This document shows positions 35,050 through 43,892 of a stretch of DNA of 64,000 nt, piece by piece. The position numbers and the translations under genes are program-made. Below the pieces are notes generated by a model, which searched no databases, was not told where the DNA came from, and saw only the letters and a list, made by a program, of their open reading frames with translations. Numbering within the stretch: the first letter of the stretch is position 1; each line of letters begins with the position of its first letter. The DNA is taken from assembly GCA_046541575.1 (NCBI GenBank), contig JBKHDA010000001.1, positions 1 through 64,000 of the forward strand, written 5' to 3'. This stretch comes from Halanaerobium sp046541575. GTDB lineage: Bacteria; Bacillota; Halanaerobiia; Halanaerobiales; Halanaerobiaceae.

Positions 35050-36331
35050 AAATGGAAAAGTGTATGATTCTAAAAATGGACTTGCTGGAAAATATGATAT
35101 TTTAATTGAAGGTAATAAGATTTTTGAAATAAATAAAGAAATTAAAAATCAGGGCTATGAAGTGATAGATGCTGAAGATAAAATTATTATTCCTGCTTTA
35201 ATCGATATGCACACTCACCTTAGAGAACCCGGTTACGAAGAAAAAGAAACAGTTAAAACCGGCTGTGAGGCAGCAGCGGCTGGAGGGTTTTCTGCAGTAG
35301 CAGCAATGCCCAATACAAAACCGATAGCTGATAATCCGGCAGTTGTCGAACACCTTAAACTTAAATCAGAAAAGGCAGCAGTTAGAGTTTATCCAATTGG
35401 AAGTATCACTCAGGACAGTAAGGGAGAGGTTCTTTCTGAAATTGGAACCCTGGCTAAAACTGGTGTTAAGGCCCTGTCAGATGACGGGAACCCGGTGATG
35501 AACTCTGAAATTATGAGGCGAGCAATGGAATATGCATCTGCCTTTGATCTGCCAATAATTGACCACTGTGAGGATGAAAATCTTTCTCAGGATGGAGTAA
35601 TGCACGAGGGCTATTATTCTACAATTTTTGGCCTGAAAGGAATTCCGGCAGCAGCTGAAGAAATCATGGTTGCTCGGGATATAGTGCTGGCAGAGATGAC
35701 GGGTATTCATCTGCATATAGCTCACTTAAGTACTGAAGGGAGTTTAAATCTGGTCAAAGATGCTAAGGCCAGAGGAGTAAATGTAACTTTTGAAGTTACA
35801 CCTCACCATTTACTGCTGACTGATAAAGAAGTAGGAGATTATAATCCTGATACCAAGGTTCATCCACCACTTCGTTCGGAAAGAGATAAGAATATTTTAG
35901 TTGAAGCTTTAAAGGATGGCGAAATAGATGTACTGGCAACCGATCATGCCCCCCATACTTTTGAAGACAAACTGGGAGAGTTTGATTATGCAGCCTTTGG
36001 AATTTCCGGGCTGGAAACAGCTCTCGCACTGTTATATCATAATTTTATTAAAACTGAAATCATCGACTGGGACGATTTACTCAGAATGTATTATTATAAA
36101 CCAGGAGAGATATTAAAGATTGAATCTGAAGGTTTAAAACAGGGAGCTAGAGCTGATCTTTTAATTTTCAATCCGGAGCGGGAATGGACAGTAGATAAGA
36201 AGAATTTTAAATCTAAGGGTAAAAATACTCCTTTTGACGGCCAGAAGTTAAGCGGTAGAAATGAATTGACTTTTGTTGGCGGGAAATTAGTTTATGATGA
36301 CCGAGGAGGCAAAAATGAAATACTTTATTGA
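35033..36331 (+). CDS. pyrC: Dihydroorotase
   Basis: 432 residues. Type I dihydroorotase with DMHTHLREPGYEEKE (zinc ligands near residue 60), AMPNTKP, DHCEDENLS, HIAHLST and ATDHAPHTFEDK. It cyclises carbamoyl-aspartate. GGGAGG lies within the end of pyrB, and the two genes overlap by 17 bases, so translation is coupled. pyrF overlaps the other end by 17 bases. Confidence 0.96.
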   Translation: MKTLIKNGKVYDSKNGLAGKYDILIEGNKIFEINKEIKNQGYEVIDAEDKIIIPALIDMHTHLREPGYEEKETVKTGCEAAAAGGFSAVAAMPNTKPIADNPAVVEHLKLKSEKAAVRVYPIGSITQDSKGEVLSEIGTLAKTGVKALSDDGNPVMNSEIMRRAMEYASAFDLPIIDHCEDENLSQDGVMHEGYYSTIFGLKGIPAAAEEIMVARDIVLAEMTGIHLHIAHLSTEGSLNLVKDAKARGVNVTFEVTPHHLLLTDKEVGDYNPDTKVHPPLRSERDKNILVEALKDGEIDVLATDHAPHTFEDKLGEFDYAAFGISGLETALALLYHNFIKTEIIDWDDLLRMYYYKPGEILKIESEGLKQGARADLLIFNPEREWTVDKKNFKSKGKNTPFDGQKLSGRNELTFVGGKLVYDDRGGKNEILY

Positions 36332-37211
36332 TAAGCTGCAGCAGAAAATTGAAGCCAAAGATTCAAGAATTTGTGTTGGACTGGATCCTCATTTAGAATT
36401 ATTACCGGAAAATGTACTGGCCGCTGATCTTTTAGAAGATCTGGAATCAAATCAGGAAGAAATTGCAGCCGCAGTTTTAAAATTCAACCAGAATTTAATT
36501 GATGCTGTTGCTGATATGACAGCAGTTGTAAAACCACAGATGGCATTTTACGAAAAACTTGGGATTTCAGGGATGGAATGTCTCTGGCAGACTATGGCCT
36601 ATGCTAAAAGTAAAGATTTAATTGTGCTGCTGGATGGAAAGCGAAATGACATTGGATCTACGGCAGGAGCTTATGCAGAAGCTTATCTGGAAAACAAAAA
36701 TACAGAGGTAGATTCGATAACAATCAATCCTTATTTAGGCAGTGATGGAATACTACCATTTTTAAAAAATAAAGAAAGAGGAGCTTTTGCACTTTTAAGA
36801 ACTTCCAATCCTTCTGCAGTCGATCTCCAGGATCTTAAATTGGATGACGGCAGGACAGTTTATCAGGCTGTTGGAGACTTTTTGCAGAATTTAGGAAGTG
36901 ACTATCTTGGTGACTGTGGTTATTCAAATCTGGCTGCAGTAGTTGGAGCAACTTATCCAAAAGAACTCAAAGAAATTAGAGATCAGCTTGATTCAGTCTT
37001 TTTCTTAATCCCGGGTTACGGAGCTCAGGGTGGAGGAGCCGAAGATATTAAAGCCGGTTTTGACAGTGAAGGCAGAGGAGCAGTTGTTAATTCATCCCGC
37101 GGAATCAATTTTGCCTACAGAAAAGAAGAATTTGCCCACTTTGGGGCCGAAAATTATGCTAAGGCAGCAAGAGCAGCAGCCGAAAAAATGAAAAATGAAA
37201 TCAATGAGTAG
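36315..37211 (+). CDS. pyrF: Orotidine 5'-phosphate decarboxylase (long form)
   Basis: 298 residues from ATG 36315 (GAGGAGG upstream); ATG 36294 is in frame but unsupported. CVGLDPHLELLPE opens the barrel, VVKPQMAFYE and VLLDGKRNDIGSTAGAYAEAYL (the Lys/Asp catalytic set) and IPGYGAQGGGAEDI follow. This is the roughly 300-residue subfamily found with mycobacterial and some clostridial enzymes, not the 230-residue type. It makes UMP. Its stop lies inside the left edge of a palindromic repeat. Confidence 0.95.
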   Translation: MKYFIDKLQQKIEAKDSRICVGLDPHLELLPENVLAADLLEDLESNQEEIAAAVLKFNQNLIDAVADMTAVVKPQMAFYEKLGISGMECLWQTMAYAKSKDLIVLLDGKRNDIGSTAGAYAEAYLENKNTEVDSITINPYLGSDGILPFLKNKERGAFALLRTSNPSAVDLQDLKLDDGRTVYQAVGDFLQNLGSDYLGDCGYSNLAAVVGATYPKELKEIRDQLDSVFFLIPGYGAQGGGAEDIKAGFDSEGRGAVVNSSRGINFAYRKEEFAHFGAENYAKAARAAAEKMKNEINE

Positions 37212-37249
37212 TACCGGGTACTTGGAAATTATTTCCAAGTACCCGGTAC
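37211..37249. repeat. GGTACC-type palindromic repeat between pyrF and pyrK
   Basis: A perfect palindrome: 19-base arms starting GTACCGGGTACTTGGAAAT at 37211-37229 and 37231-37249 around one T. It starts at the pyrF stop codon and ends 18 bases before pyrK, inside an active operon, with no T-run. It may act as an RNA-processing or stabilising hairpin rather than a terminator. Confidence 0.85.
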
Positions 37250-37266
37250 CAACAAAGGAGGAGTTT

Positions 37267-38043
37267 ATGTTTAAAATTATTGCTAATAGAGAGGTTGGAC
37301 CTGGAATTTTTCAGCTTGTCTTAAATTATGATCAATTACCACAGCAGCCGAAGCCGGGACATTTTTTCAATATTAAAGTCAGTCAGAATGGCAGTGATGA
37401 TCCACTTTTGAGAAGACCCTTTAGTATTTTTGATTTTGATGCAGCAGAAAAAAAGATTGAATTTATTTACAGAGTTGTTGGTAAAGGAACCAAAATTCTT
37501 TCTAAATTAAAAAAGAATACTGAACTTGATGTACTTGGACCTCTGGGAACTCCTTTTTCTCTGGATGCAGCTGAAGGGAATGTTCATTTAATTGGCGGTG
37601 GAATGGGTATTGCTCCTCTGTACTATCTTGCTAAAAAATTAAAAAGCAGCAGACAGACAGTTTATCTTGGAGCTGCAAATAAAGCAGAATTAGAGTTTTT
37701 TGAGAAAAAATTTAAGGGACTGGGGGTAGAATGTCATCTGGCAGCGATGGAAGAAAAACTTGAGATTAAAGGTTCTGCCCTGGTTTTATGGTTAAATTAT
37801 CTTGAAAAAAATACCCCAGATTATGTTTACACCTGTGGGCCGGAAAAAATGCTGGCTGCAGTTGAAAAAGAAGCACTTAAAAATAATATTGGGGGCGAAC
37901 TTTCTGTAGAGAAAAGAATGGGCTGTGGAATTGGAGTCTGTCTATCCTGCAGCTGTGAGACAAGAGAAGAAGACCAGAAAAACAAAAGAGCCTGTGTGGA
38001 AGGGCCAGTTTTTGGACTGGGGGAGGTAATTCTCAGTGCCTGA
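37267..38043 (+). CDS. pyrK: Dihydroorotate dehydrogenase electron-transfer subunit
   Basis: 258 residues from ATG 37267 (AAAGGAGGAG upstream); the longer frame from 37195 only reads the palindrome. FAD motif RRPFSIFDF, NAD motif LIGGGMGIAPLYYLAKKL, and C-terminal [2Fe-2S] cysteines in MGCGIGVCLSCSC and RACVEGPVF. It passes electrons from PyrD to NAD+. Overlaps pyrD by 8 bases (GTGCCTGA). Confidence 0.95.
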   Translation: MFKIIANREVGPGIFQLVLNYDQLPQQPKPGHFFNIKVSQNGSDDPLLRRPFSIFDFDAAEKKIEFIYRVVGKGTKILSKLKKNTELDVLGPLGTPFSLDAAEGNVHLIGGGMGIAPLYYLAKKLKSSRQTVYLGAANKAELEFFEKKFKGLGVECHLAAMEEKLEIKGSALVLWLNYLEKNTPDYVYTCGPEKMLAAVEKEALKNNIGGELSVEKRMGCGIGVCLSCSCETREEDQKNKRACVEGPVFGLGEVILSA

Positions 38044-39016
38044 AAAGCAGCAAGAAATTATTGATAATAAATTAACAGAAGCTGACTTAAACTTAGAGGT
38101 AATGATGAGATCACAGCAGTTTCAGCAGCAAAAAGATTTAAAATTAAAAAATCCCCTGATTACCGCTTCCGGAACCTGTGGTAATGGCAAAGAGCTGGCT
38201 GATTTTTACGACATCAATCAGCTGGGAGCTTTTACAACTAAAGGAATTACAGTTGAAGCCCAGTCGGGAAATAAAACTCCCAGGATTGCAGAGACTGCAT
38301 CAGGAATAATAAATTCTATTGGTTTAGAGAATCCAGGAGTCAATAACTTTATTTCAAATGTTTTACCTGAGACTAGTAATTACAGCCTTCCCATATTCGC
38401 CAATATTTCTGGCTACAGTAAAGAGGATTTTATAACTCTGGCGGAGAAATTAGAAGATAGATCAGAATTAGCCGGAATTGAAGTCAATCTTTCCTGTCCT
38501 AATATCAAAGGTGGAGGTATGATTTTTGGGACTGATCCGGAAAAAGTATTTGAGATTACTAAAAAAGTTAGAGAGATTTATTCTGGCTACATTATTGTTA
38601 AGCTGACTCCCAACATTACTGATATCACAGAAACTGCTCTGGCCGCTGAAAAAGCAGGAGCAGATGCAGTGGCTATGATTAATACACTTTCAGCAATGAA
38701 AATTGATATAGATCAGCAGAAACCGCTACTTGCCAATACTTTTGGTGGTCTTTCAGGGCCAGCGGTGCGGCCGGTAGCAGTTAAAATGGTTTATCAGACT
38801 TACAAAAAATTGGAAATTCCAATTTTAGGTCTGGGAGGAGTCCAGAGCGGTAGTGATGTAATTGAATTTATGCTGGCTGGAGCGACAGCAGTTGGAATTG
38901 GGACAGTCAATATGATTGACCCAACAGCCGGACCCCGAATAATTAGTGAAATTGAAGGTTATATGCTCAGACATCAGATTAAAGATTTAAGTTCAATTAT
39001 TGGAAAAGCCCATTAA
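38036..39016 (+). CDS. pyrD: Dihydroorotate dehydrogenase B, catalytic subunit
   Basis: 326 residues, GTG start inside the pyrK end with GGGGGAGG upstream. LKNPLITASGTCGNGKELADF, VNLSCPN with catalytic Cys154, VKLTPNITDI and GLGGVQSGSDVIEFMLAGA identify the class 1B enzyme that works with PyrK. There is an N-terminal extension of about 20-25 polar residues compared with typical members. A 102-base AT-rich gap follows before pyrE. Confidence 0.95.
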   Translation: MPEKQQEIIDNKLTEADLNLEVMMRSQQFQQQKDLKLKNPLITASGTCGNGKELADFYDINQLGAFTTKGITVEAQSGNKTPRIAETASGIINSIGLENPGVNNFISNVLPETSNYSLPIFANISGYSKEDFITLAEKLEDRSELAGIEVNLSCPNIKGGGMIFGTDPEKVFEITKKVREIYSGYIIVKLTPNITDITETALAAEKAGADAVAMINTLSAMKIDIDQQKPLLANTFGGLSGPAVRPVAVKMVYQTYKKLEIPILGLGGVQSGSDVIEFMLAGATAVGIGTVNMIDPTAGPRIISEIEGYMLRHQIKDLSSIIGKAH

Positions 39017-39118
39017 ATTTAAAAATTCAATCTGTCTGATTACAAAAATAAGTTGATTTTATTTTTGTATAGTTAAATAAAAAATTATTTATAAACTTAT
39101 AAAACAGGAGTGAATTAG

Positions 39119-39691
39119 ATGACTAAAGAAGAAATTAGAGAATTATTAGTAGAAACAGATGTGATTCAGGAAGGCCATTTTGTTTTAAGTTCAGGCCGAC
39201 ATGCTGATATTTATATGCAGTGTGCCAAGGTTTTACAGTATCCAGAACATGCTTCAACTCTGGCAGCAGAAATTGTAAGAAAATGGGGAGATAAAGAAGT
39301 GGATGTAGTTGTTGGTCCGGCTCTGGGAGGAGTTGTATTATCCTATGCTGTGGCTGAAGAATTGGGAGTCCGCTCAATTTTTAGTGAACGCAAAAATGGG
39401 GAGATGAAAATCAGGCGAGGATTTGAACTAAAACCAGGCGAAAAAGTATTAGTTGTAGAAGATGTAGTAACTACAGGAGGGTCAGTTAGAGAACTACTTG
39501 CAGTATTAGAAGAACTGGATGTAGAAATAGTTGGATTAAGCTCCATTGTTGACCGCAGTAATGGAAAAGTTGAATTTGATTATGATTTTAAGGCACTGCT
39601 TCCGGTCGATATCAAATCATATAAGGCAGGAAAGTGTAAATTATGTGAGCAGGGGGAAGCTATAACTCGCCCGGGTAGTAAAGAAAAATAA
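39119..39691 (+). CDS. pyrE: Orotate phosphoribosyltransferase
   Basis: 190 residues, CAGGAG upstream. GHFVLSSGRHADIYMQC at the start and the PRPP loop VLVVEDVVTTGGSVREL. The C-terminal CKLCEQGEAITRPGSKEK tail is typical of the archaeal/clostridial-type PyrE. It makes OMP from orotate. Last biosynthetic gene of the operon; the 102-base gap before it could allow a separate promoter, but I see no convincing one. Confidence 0.95.
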   Translation: MTKEEIRELLVETDVIQEGHFVLSSGRHADIYMQCAKVLQYPEHASTLAAEIVRKWGDKEVDVVVGPALGGVVLSYAVAEELGVRSIFSERKNGEMKIRRGFELKPGEKVLVVEDVVTTGGSVRELLAVLEELDVEIVGLSSIVDRSNGKVEFDYDFKALLPVDIKSYKAGKCKLCEQGEAITRPGSKEK

Positions 39692-39767
39692 ATTTTGCAT
39701 TTTATACTTCAGCTGATTATAATATAAAGCAGAGTAAAATAATAATATTTAAGGAGCTGTGATAATA

Positions 39768-40151
39768 ATGCAAAAATATGATTTTGTTCATTCCTGTATT
39801 CGAGTAATGAATTTAGAAAAATCAGTTGAATTTTACAAAGATGCTTTAAATCTGAAAGAAAGCAGACGCAGAGATTTTCCAGAAGCTGAGTTTACTTTAG
39901 TTTATTTAACAGATCAGAATGAAAATTTTGAGCTGGAATTAACTTATAATTATGATCAGGAAGAACCTTATATAATTGGTAATGGTTACAGCCACATTGC
40001 AGTGGTTGTTGATGATTTAGAAAAATCTTATCAGCGCCACAAAGAAGCCGGCTATGAAGTGGGAGATTTAAAAAGTTTGAGTGAAGGATCTTCAGGTTAT
40101 TACTTTATTACAGATCCTGATGGCTATAGAACTGAAGTTATAGCGAGATAA
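39768..40151 (+). CDS. VOC family protein, glyoxalase I-like
   Basis: 127 residues. ATG 39768 is chosen (AAGGAG at 39751); GTG 39759 is too close to that site. Two beta-alpha-beta-beta-beta units with candidate metal ligands: His in HSCIRVMNLEKSVEFYKDAL, Glu in FELELTYN, His in YSHIAVVVDDL and Glu in DPDGYRTEVIAR, the His/Glu set of lactoylglutathione lyase. It may detoxify methylglyoxal, which would match the methylglyoxal synthase domain at 61 kb; that link is inference. Confidence 0.8.
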   Translation: MQKYDFVHSCIRVMNLEKSVEFYKDALNLKESRRRDFPEAEFTLVYLTDQNENFELELTYNYDQEEPYIIGNGYSHIAVVVDDLEKSYQRHKEAGYEVGDLKSLSEGSSGYYFITDPDGYRTEVIAR

Positions 40152-40153
40152 CA

Positions 40154-40169
40154 GGGTACCGGTCACTTG
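40154..40169. repeat. GGTACC-type repeat, degenerate arm
   Basis: GGGTACCGGTCACTTG just after the VOC gene is an imperfect single arm of the dispersed repeat. Confidence 0.45.
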
Positions 40170-40208
40170 TAAAAAAATTGGAATTCAAAATCAAAAAAAT
40201 AATCCATA

Positions 40209-40254
40209 AAAAAAGCTCAACTTCTGGCAGCAGAGCCAGTGGTTGAGCTTTTTG
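40209..40254 (+). terminator. Terminator of the pyr operon / VOC gene
   Basis: AAAAAGCTCAAC pairs with GTTGAGCTTTTT. The inner segment can also pair (CTGGC/GCCAG). T-runs occur on both strands. Confidence 0.9.
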
Positions 40255-40384
40255 TAGTTTAAGCCCAAAATAAGATTTATTTCTACTTGGTTTAAAAGAA
40301 ATTTACATATATTTAATAATATATTAATACTTCTGTGACATATAACATTTATAATAATAATTAAATAAGAAAAGGAGTGTTAAA

Positions 40385-41137
40385 ATGGAAAAAATAGAAA
40401 CAGATTTACACACACATACTGTTGCAAGCGGTCATGGCTATTCCACAATTGATGAAATGGCAGGAGGAGCTTTTAAAAAAGGTATAAAATTAATTGCATT
40501 AACAGATCATGGGCCAAAAATGCCGGGTGGATCAGATATCTATTATTTTAGCAATTTATCTGTTGTACCTGATTTATTGCATGGTGTTAGAATCATTAAA
40601 GGTGTAGAGGCTAATATATTGGATGATGGAAAATTAGATTTATCAGATAAAATACTTAATTGTTTAGATTTTGTTTCAGCTGGTATTCATAGTTTGACAG
40701 GACATAATTTACACAGCAAAAAGGATTATACAAGTGCTATGATTAAAGTAATGAAAAATCAATTCCTTGACATGATTACTCATCCTATACAAAAAGAATA
40801 TCCAATACATTTAGAAAAAGTTGCTAAAGTTGCAGCAGAAAATAATGTTATTTTAGAGTTGAATTCTAGTTCTTATAATCCTAAAAAAGGTTATATAAGG
40901 GGAGTTAAAAGAGATTCACTTAAACTATTAGAATTAGCAAATAAGTATAAATTGAAGCTTGCTATTAATAGTGATGCTCATTTTTATAGCGAAATTGGAG
41001 ATTTTTCTAATTTAGATTTTATTTTTAATAATAATAATTTCAATAGAAAACTGATAGTCAATCGTAGTTTAGATAGTATAACAAACTATCTTAAAAGAAG
41101 AGATAAAGAGATTTCTAGACTTAAAAAAACTATTTAA
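40385..41137 (+). CDS. PHP-domain phosphoesterase (YcdX-like)
   Basis: 250 residues, AAAAGGAGTG upstream. PHP metal motifs: DLHTHTVASGHG, LTDHGPKMPGG, GVEAN, SAGIH and SDAHF near the end. The YcdX group are trinuclear-zinc phosphatases of unclear substrate; related proteins include histidinol phosphatase and polymerase proofreading domains. It stands alone between two terminators. Confidence 0.88.
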   Translation: MEKIETDLHTHTVASGHGYSTIDEMAGGAFKKGIKLIALTDHGPKMPGGSDIYYFSNLSVVPDLLHGVRIIKGVEANILDDGKLDLSDKILNCLDFVSAGIHSLTGHNLHSKKDYTSAMIKVMKNQFLDMITHPIQKEYPIHLEKVAKVAAENNVILELNSSSYNPKKGYIRGVKRDSLKLLELANKYKLKLAINSDAHFYSEIGDFSNLDFIFNNNNFNRKLIVNRSLDSITNYLKRRDKEISRLKKTI

Positions 41138-41230
41138 GTTTCTATAAATTTAGATTATAATATAAAACTATTTTTAAAAAATATTGATTAAAATAATAAT
41201 TTTTTAAAATATAATAATAAAATAGCTTAC

Positions 41231-41255
41231 GACTTCCGATAAGGGAGTTTTTTTA
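41231..41255 (+). terminator. Short terminator after the PHP gene
   Basis: ACTTCC, loop GATAA, GGGAGT and seven T; six pairs with one G-T. Confidence 0.6.
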
Positions 41256-41297
41256 ATTTTTAAATATACTTAAGCAAAAGATGATATTAACTTTAAT

Positions 41298-42218
41298 TTA
41301 AATTCCAAGAATAAAATCATAAAAATTTTTTTCATGCTGATTTAGCTGATAATTTTTTCTTTTGATCAGAGAATATTCAAAATCAAGCAGATTGGCATGT
41401 TCTGTTTCAATATCAACTATTTTTATAAGTTCTCTTTCCAGTTCAAGATCAATAGAACTTCTTGGAAGAAAACCAAGACTGCTGCCATTAATTATGGACT
41501 GTTTTGTTATATTTACAGAATTGCTGACAAGAGAAACATTAAGTTCATTTATTTTATAATTTATTTCAGCTAAAAAATTATTAATTAAATTATAAGCACT
41601 AGAATCTTTTTCCCGCATAATAATTGGAATCTTTTTCAATTCTCTTTTTGTAATAAGATCCTGTTCAAATTCATTAGAAGCACATAAAACCAGGCTGTCT
41701 TCAAAAAAATCATATTTATCTATATATGGACACTGCTCACAATTCTTTTCAAAAAACAGATGGTCACAGTTTTCCATTCCAGCCAGAATCCCAAGGTTAT
41801 AGTCATGTTTTAAAACTTTATTTAAAACTTCAGAAGAATTAAAGGTATCAATTTTTACCCGCAGTTCATTATAATTTTCTTCAAATTTATGTATTTTTGA
41901 TGCAAAATAAAAAGAACCAAAATTCTGACAGGATGCAATAACTAAATGTTTGTTTTTATTTTTAATCATTTCAATTTCATTAAATAAATTTTCTTCTAGA
42001 TGTAGGATAGTTTCTGCATAATCAAAAACTTTCTCGCCTATCTCTGTTAAAACAACTCCTTTATTTGATCTTTGGAGTAGAGGCATCGAAAAACTCTCTT
42101 CTAACTTCTGCAGCTGTTTACTTAAACCTGGCTGAGTAATATGAAGAGTTTTACTTGCTTTAGAAATACTTTTACATCTGGCAGTATAATAAAATGATTT
42201 TAGATATTCTATCTTCAC
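41298..42218 (-). CDS. LysR family regulator with an extra cysteine cluster
   Basis: 306 residues, GTG start with AAAGGAGG. The N-terminal winged helix is typical: YLKSFYYTARCKSISKASKTLHITQPGLSKQLQKLE. The effector domain has an unusual insert holding Cys151, Cys160 and Cys163 (C-x8-C-x2-C), with Cys179 close by. It is divergent from a sulfur transporter and a persulfide/CoA-disulfide reductase, so it very likely controls them. The cysteines could sense sulfane sulfur, redox state or a metal; this is inference. No cysteine set like it is part of the common LysR core. Confidence 0.88.
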   Translation of the reverse strand: MKIEYLKSFYYTARCKSISKASKTLHITQPGLSKQLQKLEESFSMPLLQRSNKGVVLTEIGEKVFDYAETILHLEENLFNEIEMIKNKNKHLVIASCQNFGSFYFASKIHKFEENYNELRVKIDTFNSSEVLNKVLKHDYNLGILAGMENCDHLFFEKNCEQCPYIDKYDFFEDSLVLCASNEFEQDLITKRELKKIPIIMREKDSSAYNLINNFLAEINYKINELNVSLVSNSVNITKQSIINGSSLGFLPRSSIDLELERELIKIVDIETEHANLLDFEYSLIKRKNYQLNQHEKNFYDFILGI

Positions 42219-42253
42219 TAAAAGACCTCCTTTTTAAATCGTAGATTCTGCAT

Positions 42254-42279
42254 ATAACTATCTGTTATCATATATAACA
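42254..42279. promoter_or_regulatory. Probable operator of the LysR regulator
   Basis: Half-sites alternate at 5-base spacing: ATAAC (42254-42258), GTTAT (42264-42268), ATAAC (42274-42278). They form two overlapping inverted repeats, the better being TGTTAT-N5-ATAACA at 42263-42279. Repeats one helical turn apart just upstream of a divergent LysR gene fit an autoregulatory and activation site. Confidence 0.55.
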
Positions 42280-42378
42280 AAGATTCATTTTTCAGGTGTT
42301 AATAACTATTATATACTACTAGGTGCAGTCAGTAAATTATTTATAAAAGTTAATTTAAGCACAAGGGAGGTAGTTAAA

Positions 42379-42435
42379 ATCGAGAAAGAAACTTATTTGC
42401 TTGAAGGATTATTTTATTTGAGAAAAGTAAAATAA
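42379..42435 (+). other. Unexplained mini-frame with strong ribosome-binding site
   Basis: GGGAGG (42365-42370) is followed eight bases later by ATC GAG AAA GAA, an 18-codon frame ending at TAA 42433-42435. There is no ATG, GTG or TTG at the right distance. Its LEGLFY segment resembles the remnant near 30300. It may be a decayed gene or a leader peptide; no call is made. Confidence 0.2.
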
Positions 42436-42511
42436 ATAATATTTTTTTAGTCAACTTAGAGAAAAAATTAACAAACAATTAAATTTTATTATAGGGGAGA
42501 GATTATTTTAA

Positions 42512-43828
42512 ATGAAGAACAATATCAAGAAAAATCAACTTTGGGCAGCACTAATTTTAATTTTTATTATGATCATAGCCGGAAATCAGCTGGCTGTAAT
42601 TGATCAGGGACTTACATTATCTTTAATAACAGGCTTGTTTTTTGGTTATCTATTAACAAGAGGAAGATTTGGCTTTGCCGGGGGAGTCAAAAAAATATAC
42701 ATAACCGGAGAAGGAAGTTTAACAAAAGCACTTTTAGTTATGTTTGGGGTGACAATTATTGCAATGGCTGGTCTGCACTGGGGAGCAGCAGCTGATGGTG
42801 CAGTAGTCAGTTATCTGGTTGAAGGAGATTTAATGCAGATTCCTGGCTCAGCTTCGGTCAAGGTTCTAAACCTGGCTACTCTAATTGGTGGCTTTACATT
42901 CGGAATGGGAATGATGCTTGCAGGTGGCTGTGCATCAGGAACTTTAACTGATCTGGGTGAAGGAGCATTTCGTTCTGCTATTGCACTATTATTTTTTGCT
43001 ATCGGTTCAGTACCAGGAGTTAGTATGCGCTATGCTTTTGATCAGTCGAGTTTAGCTGATTTTTCAACAAAAATGTATTTACCACACCATTTTGGTTATG
43101 TTGGTGCAACAGTTATTTCCTTAGTTCTGCTTCTGGGAATGTATATGATGACCAGAAAATATGAGAGCTTCAGACGGAAAGAAAATCATTTTGAAGAAAT
43201 GGAATACACTAAAGAAGATTTACCTCTAGAAGAAACTGAAGCTGATGGATTTTTCAGCTTTAAAACATATCATAAGTTTTTTATGGAAAGATGGTCATTT
43301 ATGCGAGTTGGTCTGCTGCTGGCTGTAATGTTTGTATTTGTAGTAAATACAACCGGAAAATCCTGGGGTGTAACTTCAGCTTATGCAAGATGGGGAGTAG
43401 CTTTATTCGATAACCTTGGTTTTGATATGACCGGTCCAGCTTTTCAAGCTCATTATGCAACAGTTCAGCAGGGTTTAATTAATGATGGAGGGACAATCAG
43501 AAATATCGGAATAATTTTAGGCTCCAGTATTGCCTTTTTACTGGCCAGCAAATTTAAATTTGACTTCAATTTCAATTTAAAAGATGCTGGATATTATGCT
43601 CTTGGTGGAGCTTTGATGGGCTTTGGTGCCAGAATGGCAAAAGGTTGTAATATTGGGGCACTGTATTCTGCTATAGCTAACTTTTCACTTCACGGCTGGG
43701 CTTTTTTAGTTGCTCTAAGCCTGGGTGGTATATTTGCGCTTAAAATATTTGCAGGTAAGGTAAATATAATTCCTGCCAGCAGATATGAGGAATCAGAGGA
43801 GAAAATTGCTGAAGAACTATCTGCTTAG
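42512..43828 (+). CDS. YeeE/YedE family thiosulfate/sulfur transporter
   Basis: 438 residues, GGGGAGAG upstream. Two YeeE units with their hallmark cysteines: MLAGGCASGTLTDLGEG (Cys140) and ARMAKGCNIGALYSAI (Cys379). In characterised YeeE these cysteines relay thiosulfate through the membrane by brief S-H-S contacts. About ten helices; a polar loop near 215-250. The gene lies 64 bases before a rhodanese-domain reductase, making a sulfane-sulfur uptake and reduction unit. Confidence 0.9.
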   Translation: MKNNIKKNQLWAALILIFIMIIAGNQLAVIDQGLTLSLITGLFFGYLLTRGRFGFAGGVKKIYITGEGSLTKALLVMFGVTIIAMAGLHWGAAADGAVVSYLVEGDLMQIPGSASVKVLNLATLIGGFTFGMGMMLAGGCASGTLTDLGEGAFRSAIALLFFAIGSVPGVSMRYAFDQSSLADFSTKMYLPHHFGYVGATVISLVLLLGMYMMTRKYESFRRKENHFEEMEYTKEDLPLEETEADGFFSFKTYHKFFMERWSFMRVGLLLAVMFVFVVNTTGKSWGVTSAYARWGVALFDNLGFDMTGPAFQAHYATVQQGLINDGGTIRNIGIILGSSIAFLLASKFKFDFNFNLKDAGYYALGGALMGFGARMAKGCNIGALYSAIANFSLHGWAFLVALSLGGIFALKIFAGKVNIIPASRYEESEEKIAEELSA

Positions 43829-43892
43829 TTTAAAGATAATTAATTGAGATTAGAATTTATTAAAAAAAAAGAATTTACAGGAGGAATAAAAT

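Noticed and set aside
36294..36314. Earlier ATG for PyrF
   Set aside because: No ribosome-binding site; the GAGGAGG site fits ATG 36315.
37195..37266. 24-codon N-terminal extension of PyrK
   Set aside because: It translates the palindromic repeat and overlaps pyrF; ATG 37267 has AAAGGAGGAG and gives the normal PyrK start.
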